Source: G963665925 sp050596425 (lineage in GTDB: Bacteria; Bacillota; Clostridia; Peptostreptococcales; Acidaminobacteraceae). Taken from it: DNA of 64,000 nt. Below the pieces are notes generated by a model that worked only from the letters and a program-made list of their open reading frames with translations, made no database searches and had not been told where the DNA came from. The translations under genes were made by a program, and so were the position numbers. Positions 50,497 to 58,555 of the stretch are shown here, piece by piece. The stretch's first letter is position 1; every line of letters begins with the position of its first letter. The stretch lies in assembly GCF_050596425.1 (NCBI RefSeq), contig NZ_CP192292.1:1550001-1614000 (forward strand), given 5' to 3'.

Positions 50497-51702
50497 ATGA
50501 AAAAGAATGTGATGTGTGAAGTTGAAGAAGCACTTGAAATCTTAAAAAGTGGTGAAATGCTTATTGTTACAGATGATGAAGACCGCGAAAACGAAGGCGA
50601 TTTTCTAATGGCGGCTGAATATGCAAGCCCTGAGAAAATCAATTTTATGATGAAGTACGGGCGGGGTCTTATATGTGTTCCGACAACAGGTGAACATGCT
50701 AAAAAGCTTGGACTCAACCAAATGGTTAAGACCAATGAAGACGCTCATGCCACGGCCTTTACAGTAAGTGTGGACGGTGTCGGAACTGGGACTGGTATTT
50801 CTGCCTCAAACCGGTCAAAAACCATCATGATGATGGCTGAGGAAGGCGCTGGAGCGAATCACTTTCAAAGACCAGGACATATATTTCCCCTTGTCGCTAA
50901 GGCTGGTGGCGTCCTGGAACGCCCAGGTCACACTGAGGCCACGGTTGATCTCATGAAATTGTCTGGCCTAAAAGAAACAGGGGTTATTTGTGAAATTATA
51001 AAAGATGATGGAGAAATGGCAAGAATGCCTGATCTTATGGAGTTTGCCAAAGAGCATGATATGAGAATACTGACGATTGAAGCCCTTAGAAAGTATTTGC
51101 AATCAAAAAAAATGAAGGTCAAAGAGCTTGCTAGAACAAAGTTGCCAACAGAATATGCTGAGTTCCAAATGATTGCATTTGAAAATGCGTCTGGGCGTGA
51201 ACCGCATTTGGCCCTAGTTTTAGGGGAGATCGAGGGGAAGACACCTCTTATACGCATTCATTCGGAGTGCATGACAGGCGATGTGTTTGGGTCAAAACGA
51301 TGTGATTGTGGTCAACAACTGGAAGATTCCATGCGTGAAATTGCGCATGAAGGATCAGGCATATTACTTTATTTACGTCAGGAGGGACGTGGTATTGGTC
51401 TTGTGAACAAACTAAAGGCATATGCCCTGCAAGACGAGGGACACGACACAGTGGATGCCAACCGTAAGCTTGGTTTCAAAGATGACGAAAGAAACTACAA
51501 AGAGGCCATTGATATTTTGAAAGCCCTACATGTGAGAGGGGGGCGCCTTATGACCAATAACCCCCTTAAAGTAGAGGCGTTTGAAGGCACAGGCATTGAA
51601 ATTATGCGGTGTGACAGTCTTAAGCCTGTCTATGTGGATACAAACAAGGACTACTTGAATACCAAGGTTGTGCGTATGGGACACTTGTACGAAGTCCAGT
51701 GA
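50497..51702 (+). CDS. ribBA: Bifunctional DHBP synthase / GTP cyclohydrolase II
   Basis: The 401-residue protein makes both riboflavin precursors. The N-terminal RibB domain (DDEDRENEGDFLMAAEY, RPGHIFPL, GHTEATVDL) gives 3,4-dihydroxybutanone phosphate; the C-terminal RibA domain has the zinc Cys set in CMTGDVFGSKRCDCG and YLRQEGRGIGL. ATG 50497 follows AAGGAGAG. Confidence 0.95.
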   Translation: MKKNVMCEVEEALEILKSGEMLIVTDDEDRENEGDFLMAAEYASPEKINFMMKYGRGLICVPTTGEHAKKLGLNQMVKTNEDAHATAFTVSVDGVGTGTGISASNRSKTIMMMAEEGAGANHFQRPGHIFPLVAKAGGVLERPGHTEATVDLMKLSGLKETGVICEIIKDDGEMARMPDLMEFAKEHDMRILTIEALRKYLQSKKMKVKELARTKLPTEYAEFQMIAFENASGREPHLALVLGEIEGKTPLIRIHSECMTGDVFGSKRCDCGQQLEDSMREIAHEGSGILLYLRQEGRGIGLVNKLKAYALQDEGHDTVDANRKLGFKDDERNYKEAIDILKALHVRGGRLMTNNPLKVEAFEGTGIEIMRCDSLKPVYVDTNKDYLNTKVVRMGHLYEVQ

Positions 51703-52031
51703 TTTTATTCACTCACTAATATAAAAAATGCATATGGCACTGGACGAAAAACTGTACCATACTTCGCATGTTCCGTGCATATTGCTTAGAAAAAACATCC
51801 ATGATATGGGCGGATATTAAATGATATTTTAGCGACTTGCATAATATCTTTAAAAACCTTCGTCATAAGATATAGATATTTAAAAATCGTAATGCCTATC
51901 TATAGGTATGGTCAGAACATAATCTGTAATTTTGAAGGTGCCTGATTTAATAAAGCATTTGGTTAGTTATTTGATGAAGATTAAAGATAAAAAATAAAAA
52001 TGAAAAATAAGGATAAAAAGGAGTTTATCAC
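51703..52031 (+). other. Gap between ribBA and ribH with repeat copy D
   Basis: This 329-bp gap interrupts the rib operon. CTGTAATTTTGAAGGTGCCT (51924-51943) followed by GATTTAAT is copy D of the dispersed repeat. A short inverted repeat CCTATCTATAGG (51895-51906) precedes it. I found no clear terminator, no riboswitch and no ORF, so it is unclear whether ribH is read through or has its own promoter. Confidence 0.55.
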
Positions 52032-52496
52032 ATGAAGCAAATACAAGGTAATTTAACAGGTCAAGGACACAAGTATGGTATTATTGTAGGTCGATTCAAT
52101 GAGTTCATTGGTTCAAAACTAAAAGATGGAGCCATTGACTGCCTTATACGCCATGGTGTTAAAGAAGAGGATATTGAAATTTGCTGGATACCAGGGGCTT
52201 TTGAAATGCCACTCCTTGCTAAAAAAATGGCTGCCAAGGGGACCTATGACGGTATTATTTGCCTAGGCGCTATTATCAGAGGCGACACACCACACTTTGA
52301 CTTTGTCGCTTCAGAAAATGCCAAGGGCATTGCATCTGTTATGCTTGATGCTGGTATACCGATGGGCTATGGGGTGCTGACGACAGACACACTGGAACAG
52401 GCCATTCATAGAGCGGGTGCAAAAGCAGGCAATAAGGGCTGGGAAGCTGCTATCGCAACGCTGGAATCTGTGAATGTAATGCGTTCACTGGGTTAA
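52032..52496 (+). CDS. ribH: Lumazine synthase
   Basis: RibH condenses the RibD and RibB products to 6,7-dimethyl-8-ribityllumazine, usually in pentamers or icosahedral shells. The 154-residue chain is standard: GIIVGRFNEFIGSKLKDGA, WIPGAFEMPL, ICLGAIIRGDTPHFDFVASE, GVLTTDTLEQAIHRAG and NKGWEAA. AAAAAGGAG precedes the ATG. Confidence 0.96.
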   Translation: MKQIQGNLTGQGHKYGIIVGRFNEFIGSKLKDGAIDCLIRHGVKEEDIEICWIPGAFEMPLLAKKMAAKGTYDGIICLGAIIRGDTPHFDFVASENAKGIASVMLDAGIPMGYGVLTTDTLEQAIHRAGAKAGNKGWEAAIATLESVNVMRSLG

Positions 52497-52552
52497 TTGC
52501 GCTGTTTTGGGACTGATCTAGAGTTTCTAATTGAAGAATCAACAAAAAAACA

Positions 52553-52617
52553 AAGGCCACACCATGTATAGATGCTTGTGAAGCAAGCGGGTTCTATTCG
52601 GTGTGGCCTTGACTTTT
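52553..52617 (+). terminator. Terminator after ribH
   Basis: AAGGCCACACC (52553-52563) pairs with GGTGTGGCCTT (52600-52610), with an inner GCTT/AAGC stem, then GACTTTTG. Confidence 0.85.
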
Positions 52618-52629
52618 GTATTCTTTTTT

Positions 52630-52657
52630 TTATATTTTGCAAGCGCCTGATTTAACT
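52630..52657 (+). repeat. Intergenic repeat copy E
   Basis: ATTTTGCAAGCGCCTGATTT (about 52634-52653) is closest to copies A and D. It lies after the ribH terminator and before the convergent citrate synthase gene, with no promoter of its own in view. The remaining bases to 52789 hold nothing I can name. Confidence 0.65.
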
Positions 52658-52789
52658 GATTCATCCCAAACGATTCAATAATGCTTCAATTTATAGATAT
52701 CATCTCATCAGATATTATCTCTTCTGGCTTCGTTCTATCTGATGTCAATTCATCTAACTTCCTTTTCTATACTGTTTAAACTAAGCCAC

Positions 52790-54178
52790 CTATATGGCTC
52801 GAAGGTCAGATGCAAGGTTTTTTCGTCTGTCTGCCAGCATCTGGTAGGCTACAATATCGTTGACACTCTTAAAGGCCGGCCGAATAATCTTTTGGTCACT
52901 GACAATCTGCTCAATTCTATGAGCGCACCACCCTGCTATACGCGCTGTCGCAAATAGAGGGGTGTAAAGTTCGTAAGGAATACCGAGCATTTCATATACA
53001 AAACCCGAATATAGATCCACGTTTGCCGCTATGTGCGCATCAGGTCCTTTGATTTCATGGAAAAGCTCTTTTGTCAGTTCTTCAATGTTCTTGTAAAGGG
53101 TGTAGTTTTTAATGGCATCCTTTTCTAGGGCCAATTCAAAGGCCTTCTTTTTGAGGAGTTCTGCACGTGGGTCTGACTTTGTGTAGACGGCATGCCCCAT
53201 ACCATAAATTAAGCCTTCGCCGTTATAGGCTTCTTTTTTTATAATTTTGTAAAGGTAATCCTTTAGTGCAGAAGGATCGTCCCAGTTTGGAACGTTTTCT
53301 CGTATGTTTAAGATCATTTCACGAACCCTGTTGTTTGCGCCTCCGTGTTTGTGGCCCTTCAAAGATCCAACAGCTGAGCAGATGGCAGAATAAGTATCCG
53401 TTCCACTTGATGAAACAACATGTGTAGCAAAAGTAGAGTTGTTTCCTCCGCCGTGTTCTGCATGGATCACAAGAGCCAAATCAAGGGTCTCTGCTTCCAC
53501 GCGGGAATACTTGTTGTCAGGTCGAATAAGGTGGAGGATGTTTTCAGCTGTCCCTATGCCAGGACGTGGGTTGTGTATAAAAAGGCTCTTGTTGTCAAAG
53601 TAGTGTCTTTTGGCCTGGTATCCATAGGAAATAATAGTTGGAAATTGAGCAATTAAACGTATGCTTTGTTCAAGAACATTTCTGACACTGGTATCATCAG
53701 GAGACGCATCATGGGAATAAAGAACCAAAATGCTCCGCATAAGCTTATTCATAATATCGCTGCTGGGGATTTTAAGAATCATATTTTCAGTGAATCCATC
53801 CGGCAGCGTACGACAGACATCAAGTAAGTGGCAAAAAGATGCCAGTTCATCAGCGGTGGGAAGTGTACCAAATAGAAGGAGGTAGGCTGTTTCTTCAAAG
53901 CCTCGCCTGTCATCTGCCTGAAAACCTTCCACAAGGTCACAAATTTCTATGCCTCTATAAAACAAACGGCCGCGGGCGGGGATTTTCTCATTTCCGACAA
54001 GGTCGTAGCCCACAACGTTTCCGATCTCCGTGAGGCCTACAAGAACACCAGTCCCATTGTTGTTACGAAGACCTCTTTTTACATTGTACTTATCGTAATC
54101 CTCTGGCCGGATGAAATTATTGGCTTCAGCCTTAAGGGCTAAATCATTTAGTAGTTTCTGACTTGTTTCCGTTTTCAC
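52790..54178 (-). CDS. Citrate synthase (citrate/2-methylcitrate synthase family)
   Basis: The 462-residue protein condenses acetyl-CoA and oxaloacetate. The catalytic residues are visible: the His of HAEHGGGNNSTFATH, the His of GHKHGGANN and GHAVYTKSDPRA, and Asp in the C-terminal part. The N-terminal ~60 residues are the extended form found in Clostridia. GTG 54178 follows AGGAGGTGA. It lies 17 bases after icd, so the pair makes 2-oxoglutarate through citrate, provided an aconitase is encoded elsewhere. 2-Methylcitrate synthase activity is possible but less likely with icd. Confidence 0.92.
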   Translation of the reverse strand: MKTETSQKLLNDLALKAEANNFIRPEDYDKYNVKRGLRNNNGTGVLVGLTEIGNVVGYDLVGNEKIPARGRLFYRGIEICDLVEGFQADDRRGFEETAYLLLFGTLPTADELASFCHLLDVCRTLPDGFTENMILKIPSSDIMNKLMRSILVLYSHDASPDDTSVRNVLEQSIRLIAQFPTIISYGYQAKRHYFDNKSLFIHNPRPGIGTAENILHLIRPDNKYSRVEAETLDLALVIHAEHGGGNNSTFATHVVSSSGTDTYSAICSAVGSLKGHKHGGANNRVREMILNIRENVPNWDDPSALKDYLYKIIKKEAYNGEGLIYGMGHAVYTKSDPRAELLKKKAFELALEKDAIKNYTLYKNIEELTKELFHEIKGPDAHIAANVDLYSGFVYEMLGIPYELYTPLFATARIAGWCAHRIEQIVSDQKIIRPAFKSVNDIVAYQMLADRRKNLASDLRAI

Positions 54179-54195
54179 TTGGTCACCTCCTGTTT

Positions 54196-55206
54196 TTATA
54201 GAGCAGATATGATGGCATCTGTCAGTTGGGATGTCGTGGATTGACCACCCATATCTGGTGTGCGAATTTCTCCTGCTTGAAGAACCTCTTCTATGGCAGT
54301 TCTAATTCTTTTTGACTGGGTGTGTTTTCCTAAATGATCAAGCATCATACAGCTTGATCTAAGAAGGGCGATAGGGTTGGCTTTGCCCTGTCCAGCTATA
54401 TCAGGTGCTGAACCGTGAACAGCCTCAAAGATGGCAAGGTCATCCCCAATATTGGCACCAGGCACGAGCCCAAGTCCACCAACAAGACCTGCACATAAAT
54501 CGGAGAGAATATCTCCGTAAAGATTCATTGTCACAATCACATCATATTGAGAAGGATTCATAACCAGCTGCATACACATGTTGTCCACAATGACCTCTTT
54601 AACTTCAATGTCTGGATAGTTCTTTGCTATCCGACGACCTGTTTCAAGAAAAAGACCGTCTGCTAACTTAAGGATGTTGGCCTTATGAACAATAGCAACA
54701 CTTTTTCGGTTCATGGCCCTTGCATATTCAAAAGCGTTTCTTATTATCCGTTCAGACCCCTTTGGCGTGATAATCTTCTTGGCTTCCATCGTTCCGTCTG
54801 AGTTTTCTTTTTCAATGCCAATATAAAGGCCTTCTGTGTTTTCTCTAAAAATGACGAGGTCAAGATTCTTAAAAGGGGTTTGTAAACCTGGTAGACTCTG
54901 TACTGGTCTAATGTTGGAGTAGAGGTCATATTTTTTGCGAAGCATGACGTTGATGCTTCTAAATCCACTACCAACAGGTGTTGTAATAGGTCCCTTTAGG
55001 GCTATTTTGTTGAGTTCGATGCTTTCGTAAACATCATTAGGAACAAGTTGACCTGTTTTTTCAAAGACATCGGCACCTGCGTTTACAATATCCCACTGAA
55101 TATTTGCGCCACTGGCATCGATGATTTTCATTACGGCTTCAGAGACCTCAGGGCCTATACCGTCGCCTGGAATTAATGTGACAATTGTTTGATCTGTGAC
55201 TGACAT
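54196..55206 (-). CDS. icd: NAD-type isocitrate dehydrogenase
   Basis: The 336-residue protein of the isocitrate/isopropylmalate dehydrogenase family decarboxylates isocitrate to 2-oxoglutarate. LIPGDGIGPEV, the substrate loop SGFRSINVMLRKKYDLYSNIRP (Ser and Asn pattern of isocitrate enzymes), RENTEGLYIG, and the metal-binding DILSDLC are present. Short length and lack of an NADP phosphate-binding Lys-Tyr pattern suggest NAD. 3-Isopropylmalate dehydrogenase is the alternative, but the citrate synthase neighbour favours isocitrate. GGAGG precedes ATG 55206. Confidence 0.88.
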   Translation of the reverse strand: MSVTDQTIVTLIPGDGIGPEVSEAVMKIIDASGANIQWDIVNAGADVFEKTGQLVPNDVYESIELNKIALKGPITTPVGSGFRSINVMLRKKYDLYSNIRPVQSLPGLQTPFKNLDLVIFRENTEGLYIGIEKENSDGTMEAKKIITPKGSERIIRNAFEYARAMNRKSVAIVHKANILKLADGLFLETGRRIAKNYPDIEVKEVIVDNMCMQLVMNPSQYDVIVTMNLYGDILSDLCAGLVGGLGLVPGANIGDDLAIFEAVHGSAPDIAGQGKANPIALLRSSCMMLDHLGKHTQSKRIRTAIEEVLQAGEIRTPDMGGQSTTSQLTDAIISAL

Positions 55207-55235
55207 GTTTAGCCTCCATTCAAGTGTGTGTATTA

Positions 55236-55274
55236 TTGTATACGATTATACACGCACTAAGAAATACATGTCAA
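55236..55274 (-). promoter_or_regulatory. icd-citrate synthase promoter with overlapping operator
   Basis: On the minus strand: TTGACA (55274-55269), 18 bases, TATAAT (55250-55245). The inverted repeat TGTATA-N4-TATACA (55237-55252) covers the -10 box. A dimeric repressor, for instance of the GntR type, would block transcription. Confidence 0.7.
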
Positions 55275-55540
55275 GTTTATTCATGTAAATTATTTAATAT
55301 ACATAAATAAGCCACAAGGCTTACAATGACTTACTTAAAAGAGATGAAAAATGTACACTATTTAGACCTTTGATCAGTTGAGGAAAGTGGTAAAGCAGGA
55401 TAACGCAAAAAAAGGAAAAAATATTAATGGAAGGGCTTAAGAACATTGAAAAGTCATGTCTGATGATATAGAATGGGTAAGGACAATCAAATACATATAA
55501 TATGTGGCGCGATTTGAATGAAGTGCTACAGATTATGACA

Positions 55541-55702
55541 TTAATTGGTTCTTATTTATTAAGATGAAAAGGGAAGTGCGGTTAAAGTCCGACGCAGCCC
55601 CCGCTACTGTATACATGGATAGTATGCTCTTGAGTCCACTGGGTATCCCCCTGGGAAGGCGAGTGTATTATATGAAGTGTGAGCCAGGAGACCTGCCAGT
55701 TG
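55541..55702 (+). promoter_or_regulatory. Cobalamin riboswitch
   Basis: The conserved core is clear: GGGAAGTGCGGTTAAAGTCC, GACGCAGCCCCCGCTACTGT, TGAGTCCACTGGG, the peripheral CCCCCTGGGAAGGCG, and GAGCCAGGAGACCTGCC. A TATAAT at 55496-55501 may be its -10 box. It should repress the hem/cob operon when the cofactor is plentiful. The 600-bp gap upstream of hemA otherwise holds only the icd promoter. Confidence 0.96.
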
Positions 55703-55778
55703 ATAAATTTTGATATGCTTCGGGAGGAAGTTTTATTAAATCGACGTGCGTGAAAATACGTGATATTCGAATTGATAA

Positions 55779-55804
55779 GCATCTGCCATAGCAGGTGTTT
55801 TTTT
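55779..55804 (+). terminator. Expression-platform terminator of the cobalamin riboswitch
   Basis: GCATCTGC (55779-55786) pairs with GCAGGTGT (55791-55798, two wobble pairs) around CATA, followed by a T run to 55804. It ends 18 bases before the hemA start. Confidence 0.8.
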
Positions 55805-55822
55805 GTATAAGGGTGATTGATT

Positions 55823-57079
55823 ATGGAAATTCTAGCAGTTAGCGTGAATCATAATACAGCTGGAGCTGAAGAACGAGAAAAAGTAAGCATGACAACGAGT
55901 CAACGTATTGATCTAATGAATGACTTGCTTGATGAAGGTGTCACGGAGGTCATAGCACTGTCCACATGCAACAGGACTGAACTCTATGCGGCTGTTCCAA
56001 AAGCAGACATGAGAGACTATTTAGAACTCTTGACAAGGGTCTTTGTCATAAAATCAGGTGATGAAAACTTTGATGCTTGTATTCAAAGGCGTTCTGGCAA
56101 GCGGGCGGTAAAACACATTTATAAAGTGGCTGCAGGGCTTGACTCTGTGGTTATTGGTGAGGATCAAATACTTGGACAACTTAGGGAAGCCCATGAACTT
56201 GCTCTGGATATGGGCGCGTCGGGAAAATTTCTAAACCGAACTGTCCGAGATGCCATTGCTAAAGCCAAGCAAATCAAAACGGAAATAAAAATTTCCGAAG
56301 AACCTGTTTCTGTCTGTTCTATTGGCATAAAGCATATTGAGAGTCTTCTTGGTTCCTTAGACAAGAAAACAGCTCTTGTTGTTGGCACCGGAAAGATGGG
56401 ACGACAGGCTCTTTCTTATTTAAATGGAATGAATTTGGACAAGCTTATGATGACCAATAGGACGCATCATAAGGGGGTCGAAGTGGCAAAAAACTATGAA
56501 GATGTGGAAGTTGTGTCATATGATGACCGGTATGAGATCATCAAGGATGTGGATATTTTAATTAGTGCCACGGCTTCTCCCCACGTTATATTTAAAAATG
56601 ACCAAATGGGCGATCTGGTTAAGCCGCTAACCATACTTGACATGGCCATCCCAAGAGATATTGATTCAAAGATAAGCCTTAGAGAAAATGTGGAACTCAT
56701 TGTTGTAGATGACTTAAAAGCCATTTCTGATGAAAACACTGAAAAAAGAAAAGCGCTGGGGCTGATTGCTGAGAAAATGGTTGATGAGGCTGTGGATGAG
56801 CATATGAACTGGATGCTTACAAGCCGAGTGGACCCTGTTATAAAAAAGCTTTCATTAAAGAGAGAAAAGATTTGCATGGATACTCTTGATATCCTCAACA
56901 AGAAAATTAAAATGGACGAAAAGGAAAAGGCCCTACTTGAAAAAATGATGCAAAGTGCCTTAAAACGAATGATCCGTGAACCTATTATTAATTTGAAAAA
57001 GGTGGACGAGTCAGAAGAACAAGATCAAATGATAGAAGTTATAGAGCATTTGTTTGATTTCGGGGAGAATTGTCAATGA
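55823..57079 (+). CDS. hemA: Glutamyl-tRNA reductase
   Basis: HemA reduces Glu-tRNA to glutamate-1-semialdehyde, the first step of the C5 tetrapyrrole pathway. The 418-residue chain has the catalytic Cys 49 in LSTCNRTELY, GLDSVVIGEDQILGQ, the NADPH-binding VVGTGKMGRQ, and a C-terminal dimerisation helix. ATG 55823 follows AAGGGTGA by seven bases. It is the first gene behind the B12 riboswitch and overlaps the next gene by four bases. Confidence 0.95.
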   Translation: MEILAVSVNHNTAGAEEREKVSMTTSQRIDLMNDLLDEGVTEVIALSTCNRTELYAAVPKADMRDYLELLTRVFVIKSGDENFDACIQRRSGKRAVKHIYKVAAGLDSVVIGEDQILGQLREAHELALDMGASGKFLNRTVRDAIAKAKQIKTEIKISEEPVSVCSIGIKHIESLLGSLDKKTALVVGTGKMGRQALSYLNGMNLDKLMMTNRTHHKGVEVAKNYEDVEVVSYDDRYEIIKDVDILISATASPHVIFKNDQMGDLVKPLTILDMAIPRDIDSKISLRENVELIVVDDLKAISDENTEKRKALGLIAEKMVDEAVDEHMNWMLTSRVDPVIKKLSLKREKICMDTLDILNKKIKMDEKEKALLEKMMQSALKRMIREPIINLKKVDESEEQDQMIEVIEHLFDFGENCQ

Positions 57080-57669
57080 GTTATCCAGTTTTTTTAAATT
57101 TAGAGGATTCAAAAGTGATTATAGTGGGGGGCGGGCGTATAGCTGAAAGAAAACTCAAAAGCATCTTACATGAGTCGGCAAACGTTTTTATAAGCGCCAC
57201 AGAGATAAATGAATCCATTGAAAGTCTTGCAAGAGAAAACAATAACATCATTATAAGCAAAACACCTTTTGACTTGAGTTTTTTAAATGATGCCACACTG
57301 GTTTTTGCAGCAACGGATGATGACTCAATGAACGATATGGTCACAGACCACTGCAAGAGAAAAGGCATCCTGGTGAACAACTGTATGGATGCCACAAAGA
57401 GCACGTTTAGAAGCGGCGCCGTGGTTCGAGAGGGCCAGGTTGAAATCGCTGTGGGTACTGGTGGGAAAAGACCTGGTCTAGCAAAGTACATCATAAGTCG
57501 CATTCAATCGGCCTTGCCAGATCAGCTGTCCCAAATGACCAACTATTATGATGGTCTTCGGATAGAAGCCAGAGAAAAATTTGACCTTAGCCAGGATAGG
57601 GAAAAATACATAAAAGAAAAATTCAAAACCTACACCGACAGCGTGAAAGGAAATGATCATGAAAATTAA
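57076..57669 (+). CDS. Precorrin-2 dehydrogenase (sirohydrochlorin-forming, SirC/CysG-N)
   Basis: The 197-residue protein oxidises precorrin-2 to sirohydrochlorin with NAD. The N-terminal Rossmann motif IIVGGGRIAERKLKS, the TPFDLSFLNDATLVFAATDD block, the catalytic region NNCMDATKSTFRSGAVV, and GTGGKRPGLAKYI are typical. ATG 57076 follows GGGGAG. No chelatase domain is seen, so metal insertion must be done by another enzyme. Confidence 0.92.
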   Translation: MSYPVFLNLEDSKVIIVGGGRIAERKLKSILHESANVFISATEINESIESLARENNNIIISKTPFDLSFLNDATLVFAATDDDSMNDMVTDHCKRKGILVNNCMDATKSTFRSGAVVREGQVEIAVGTGGKRPGLAKYIISRIQSALPDQLSQMTNYYDGLRIEAREKFDLSQDREKYIKEKFKTYTDSVKGNDHEN

Positions 57670-58555
57670 AGTTGGAACAAGAGGCAGTCGTTTAGCGCTG
57701 ACTCAAACAAACCATGTTATAGACATGCTTACAAAGGCTCATCCAGAGCTAGAAGCTGAGACAGTCATCATTAAGACCAAAGGGGATAAAATTCAAAATA
57801 TGCCCCTGGATAAGATCGGCGACAAGGGCCTGTTTGTAAAAGAAATTGAAAAAGCCCTTATAGATGGTGAAATTGACATGGCAGTCCACTCGATGAAGGA
57901 TATGCCTACGGACCAGCCAGAGGGTCTTGTTATTGTAAAGCCTCCCCAGCGTGAAGACGCAAGAGATGCTCTGATTTTAAGAGAGGGTTTAAATGGGCTT
58001 GATGATGTGCCGCGTGGCGGAACAATAGGAACAGGTGCCATTCGCCGTGTGAGCCAAATTCTTAAAAAACGTCCAGACTTAAAATTTGAACCCATTCGCG
58101 GCAATGTGGAAACCCGCATGAAAAAGATTGAAACAGAGGGTCTTGACGGCGTTGTCCTTGCAGCGGCAGGCCTTAAGAGGCTAGGACTGGAGGACCGTAT
58201 CACGTCCTATCTTGACTACGATACTGTACTTCCGTCACCGGCTCAAGGGATACTGGCTATTGAGTGCCGTGAAAAGGATGAAAAAATGCTTGATATTCTT
58301 AAGGGCATTGAAAATGGATATGCAAGCATTCAAGTCCGAGCAGAGAGAACATTCCTTGAAGCTGTAGATGGTGGATGTCATATTCCAGTAGGTGCATACT
58401 GTCATATAGATGGGCAAAATGCTAAAATTGATGCCATGCTAGGAAAGCCGGATGGTTCGATCCTACATTATTCAAGCTGGCAAGGTTCTGTAACAGACGT
58501 TGAAGAAGGGGCGCATAAGTTGGCAAAGGAACTTAAGGAGGCTGTTCATGGATAA
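57659..58555 (+). CDS. hemC: Hydroxymethylbilane synthase
   Basis: HemC polymerises four porphobilinogens into hydroxymethylbilane. The 298-residue protein shows KVGTRGSRLALTQTN, the AVHSMKDMPT loop, RRVSQILKKRPDL, and the dipyrromethane-cofactor Cys 240 in DGGCHIPVGAY. ATG 57659 is preferred to 57653 by spacing from AAAGG. It overlaps the preceding gene by 11 bases and the next by eight. Confidence 0.96.
   Translation: MKIKVGTRGSRLALTQTNHVIDMLTKAHPELEAETVIIKTKGDKIQNMPLDKIGDKGLFVKEIEKALIDGEIDMAVHSMKDMPTDQPEGLVIVKPPQREDARDALILREGLNGLDDVPRGGTIGTGAIRRVSQILKKRPDLKFEPIRGNVETRMKKIETEGLDGVVLAAAGLKRLGLEDRITSYLDYDTVLPSPAQGILAIECREKDEKMLDILKGIENGYASIQVRAERTFLEAVDGGCHIPVGAYCHIDGQNAKIDAMLGKPDGSILHYSSWQGSVTDVEEGAHKLAKELKEAVHG

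Noticed and set aside
51703..52031. Second FMN riboswitch before ribH
   Set aside because: None of the RFN conserved segments occur here.
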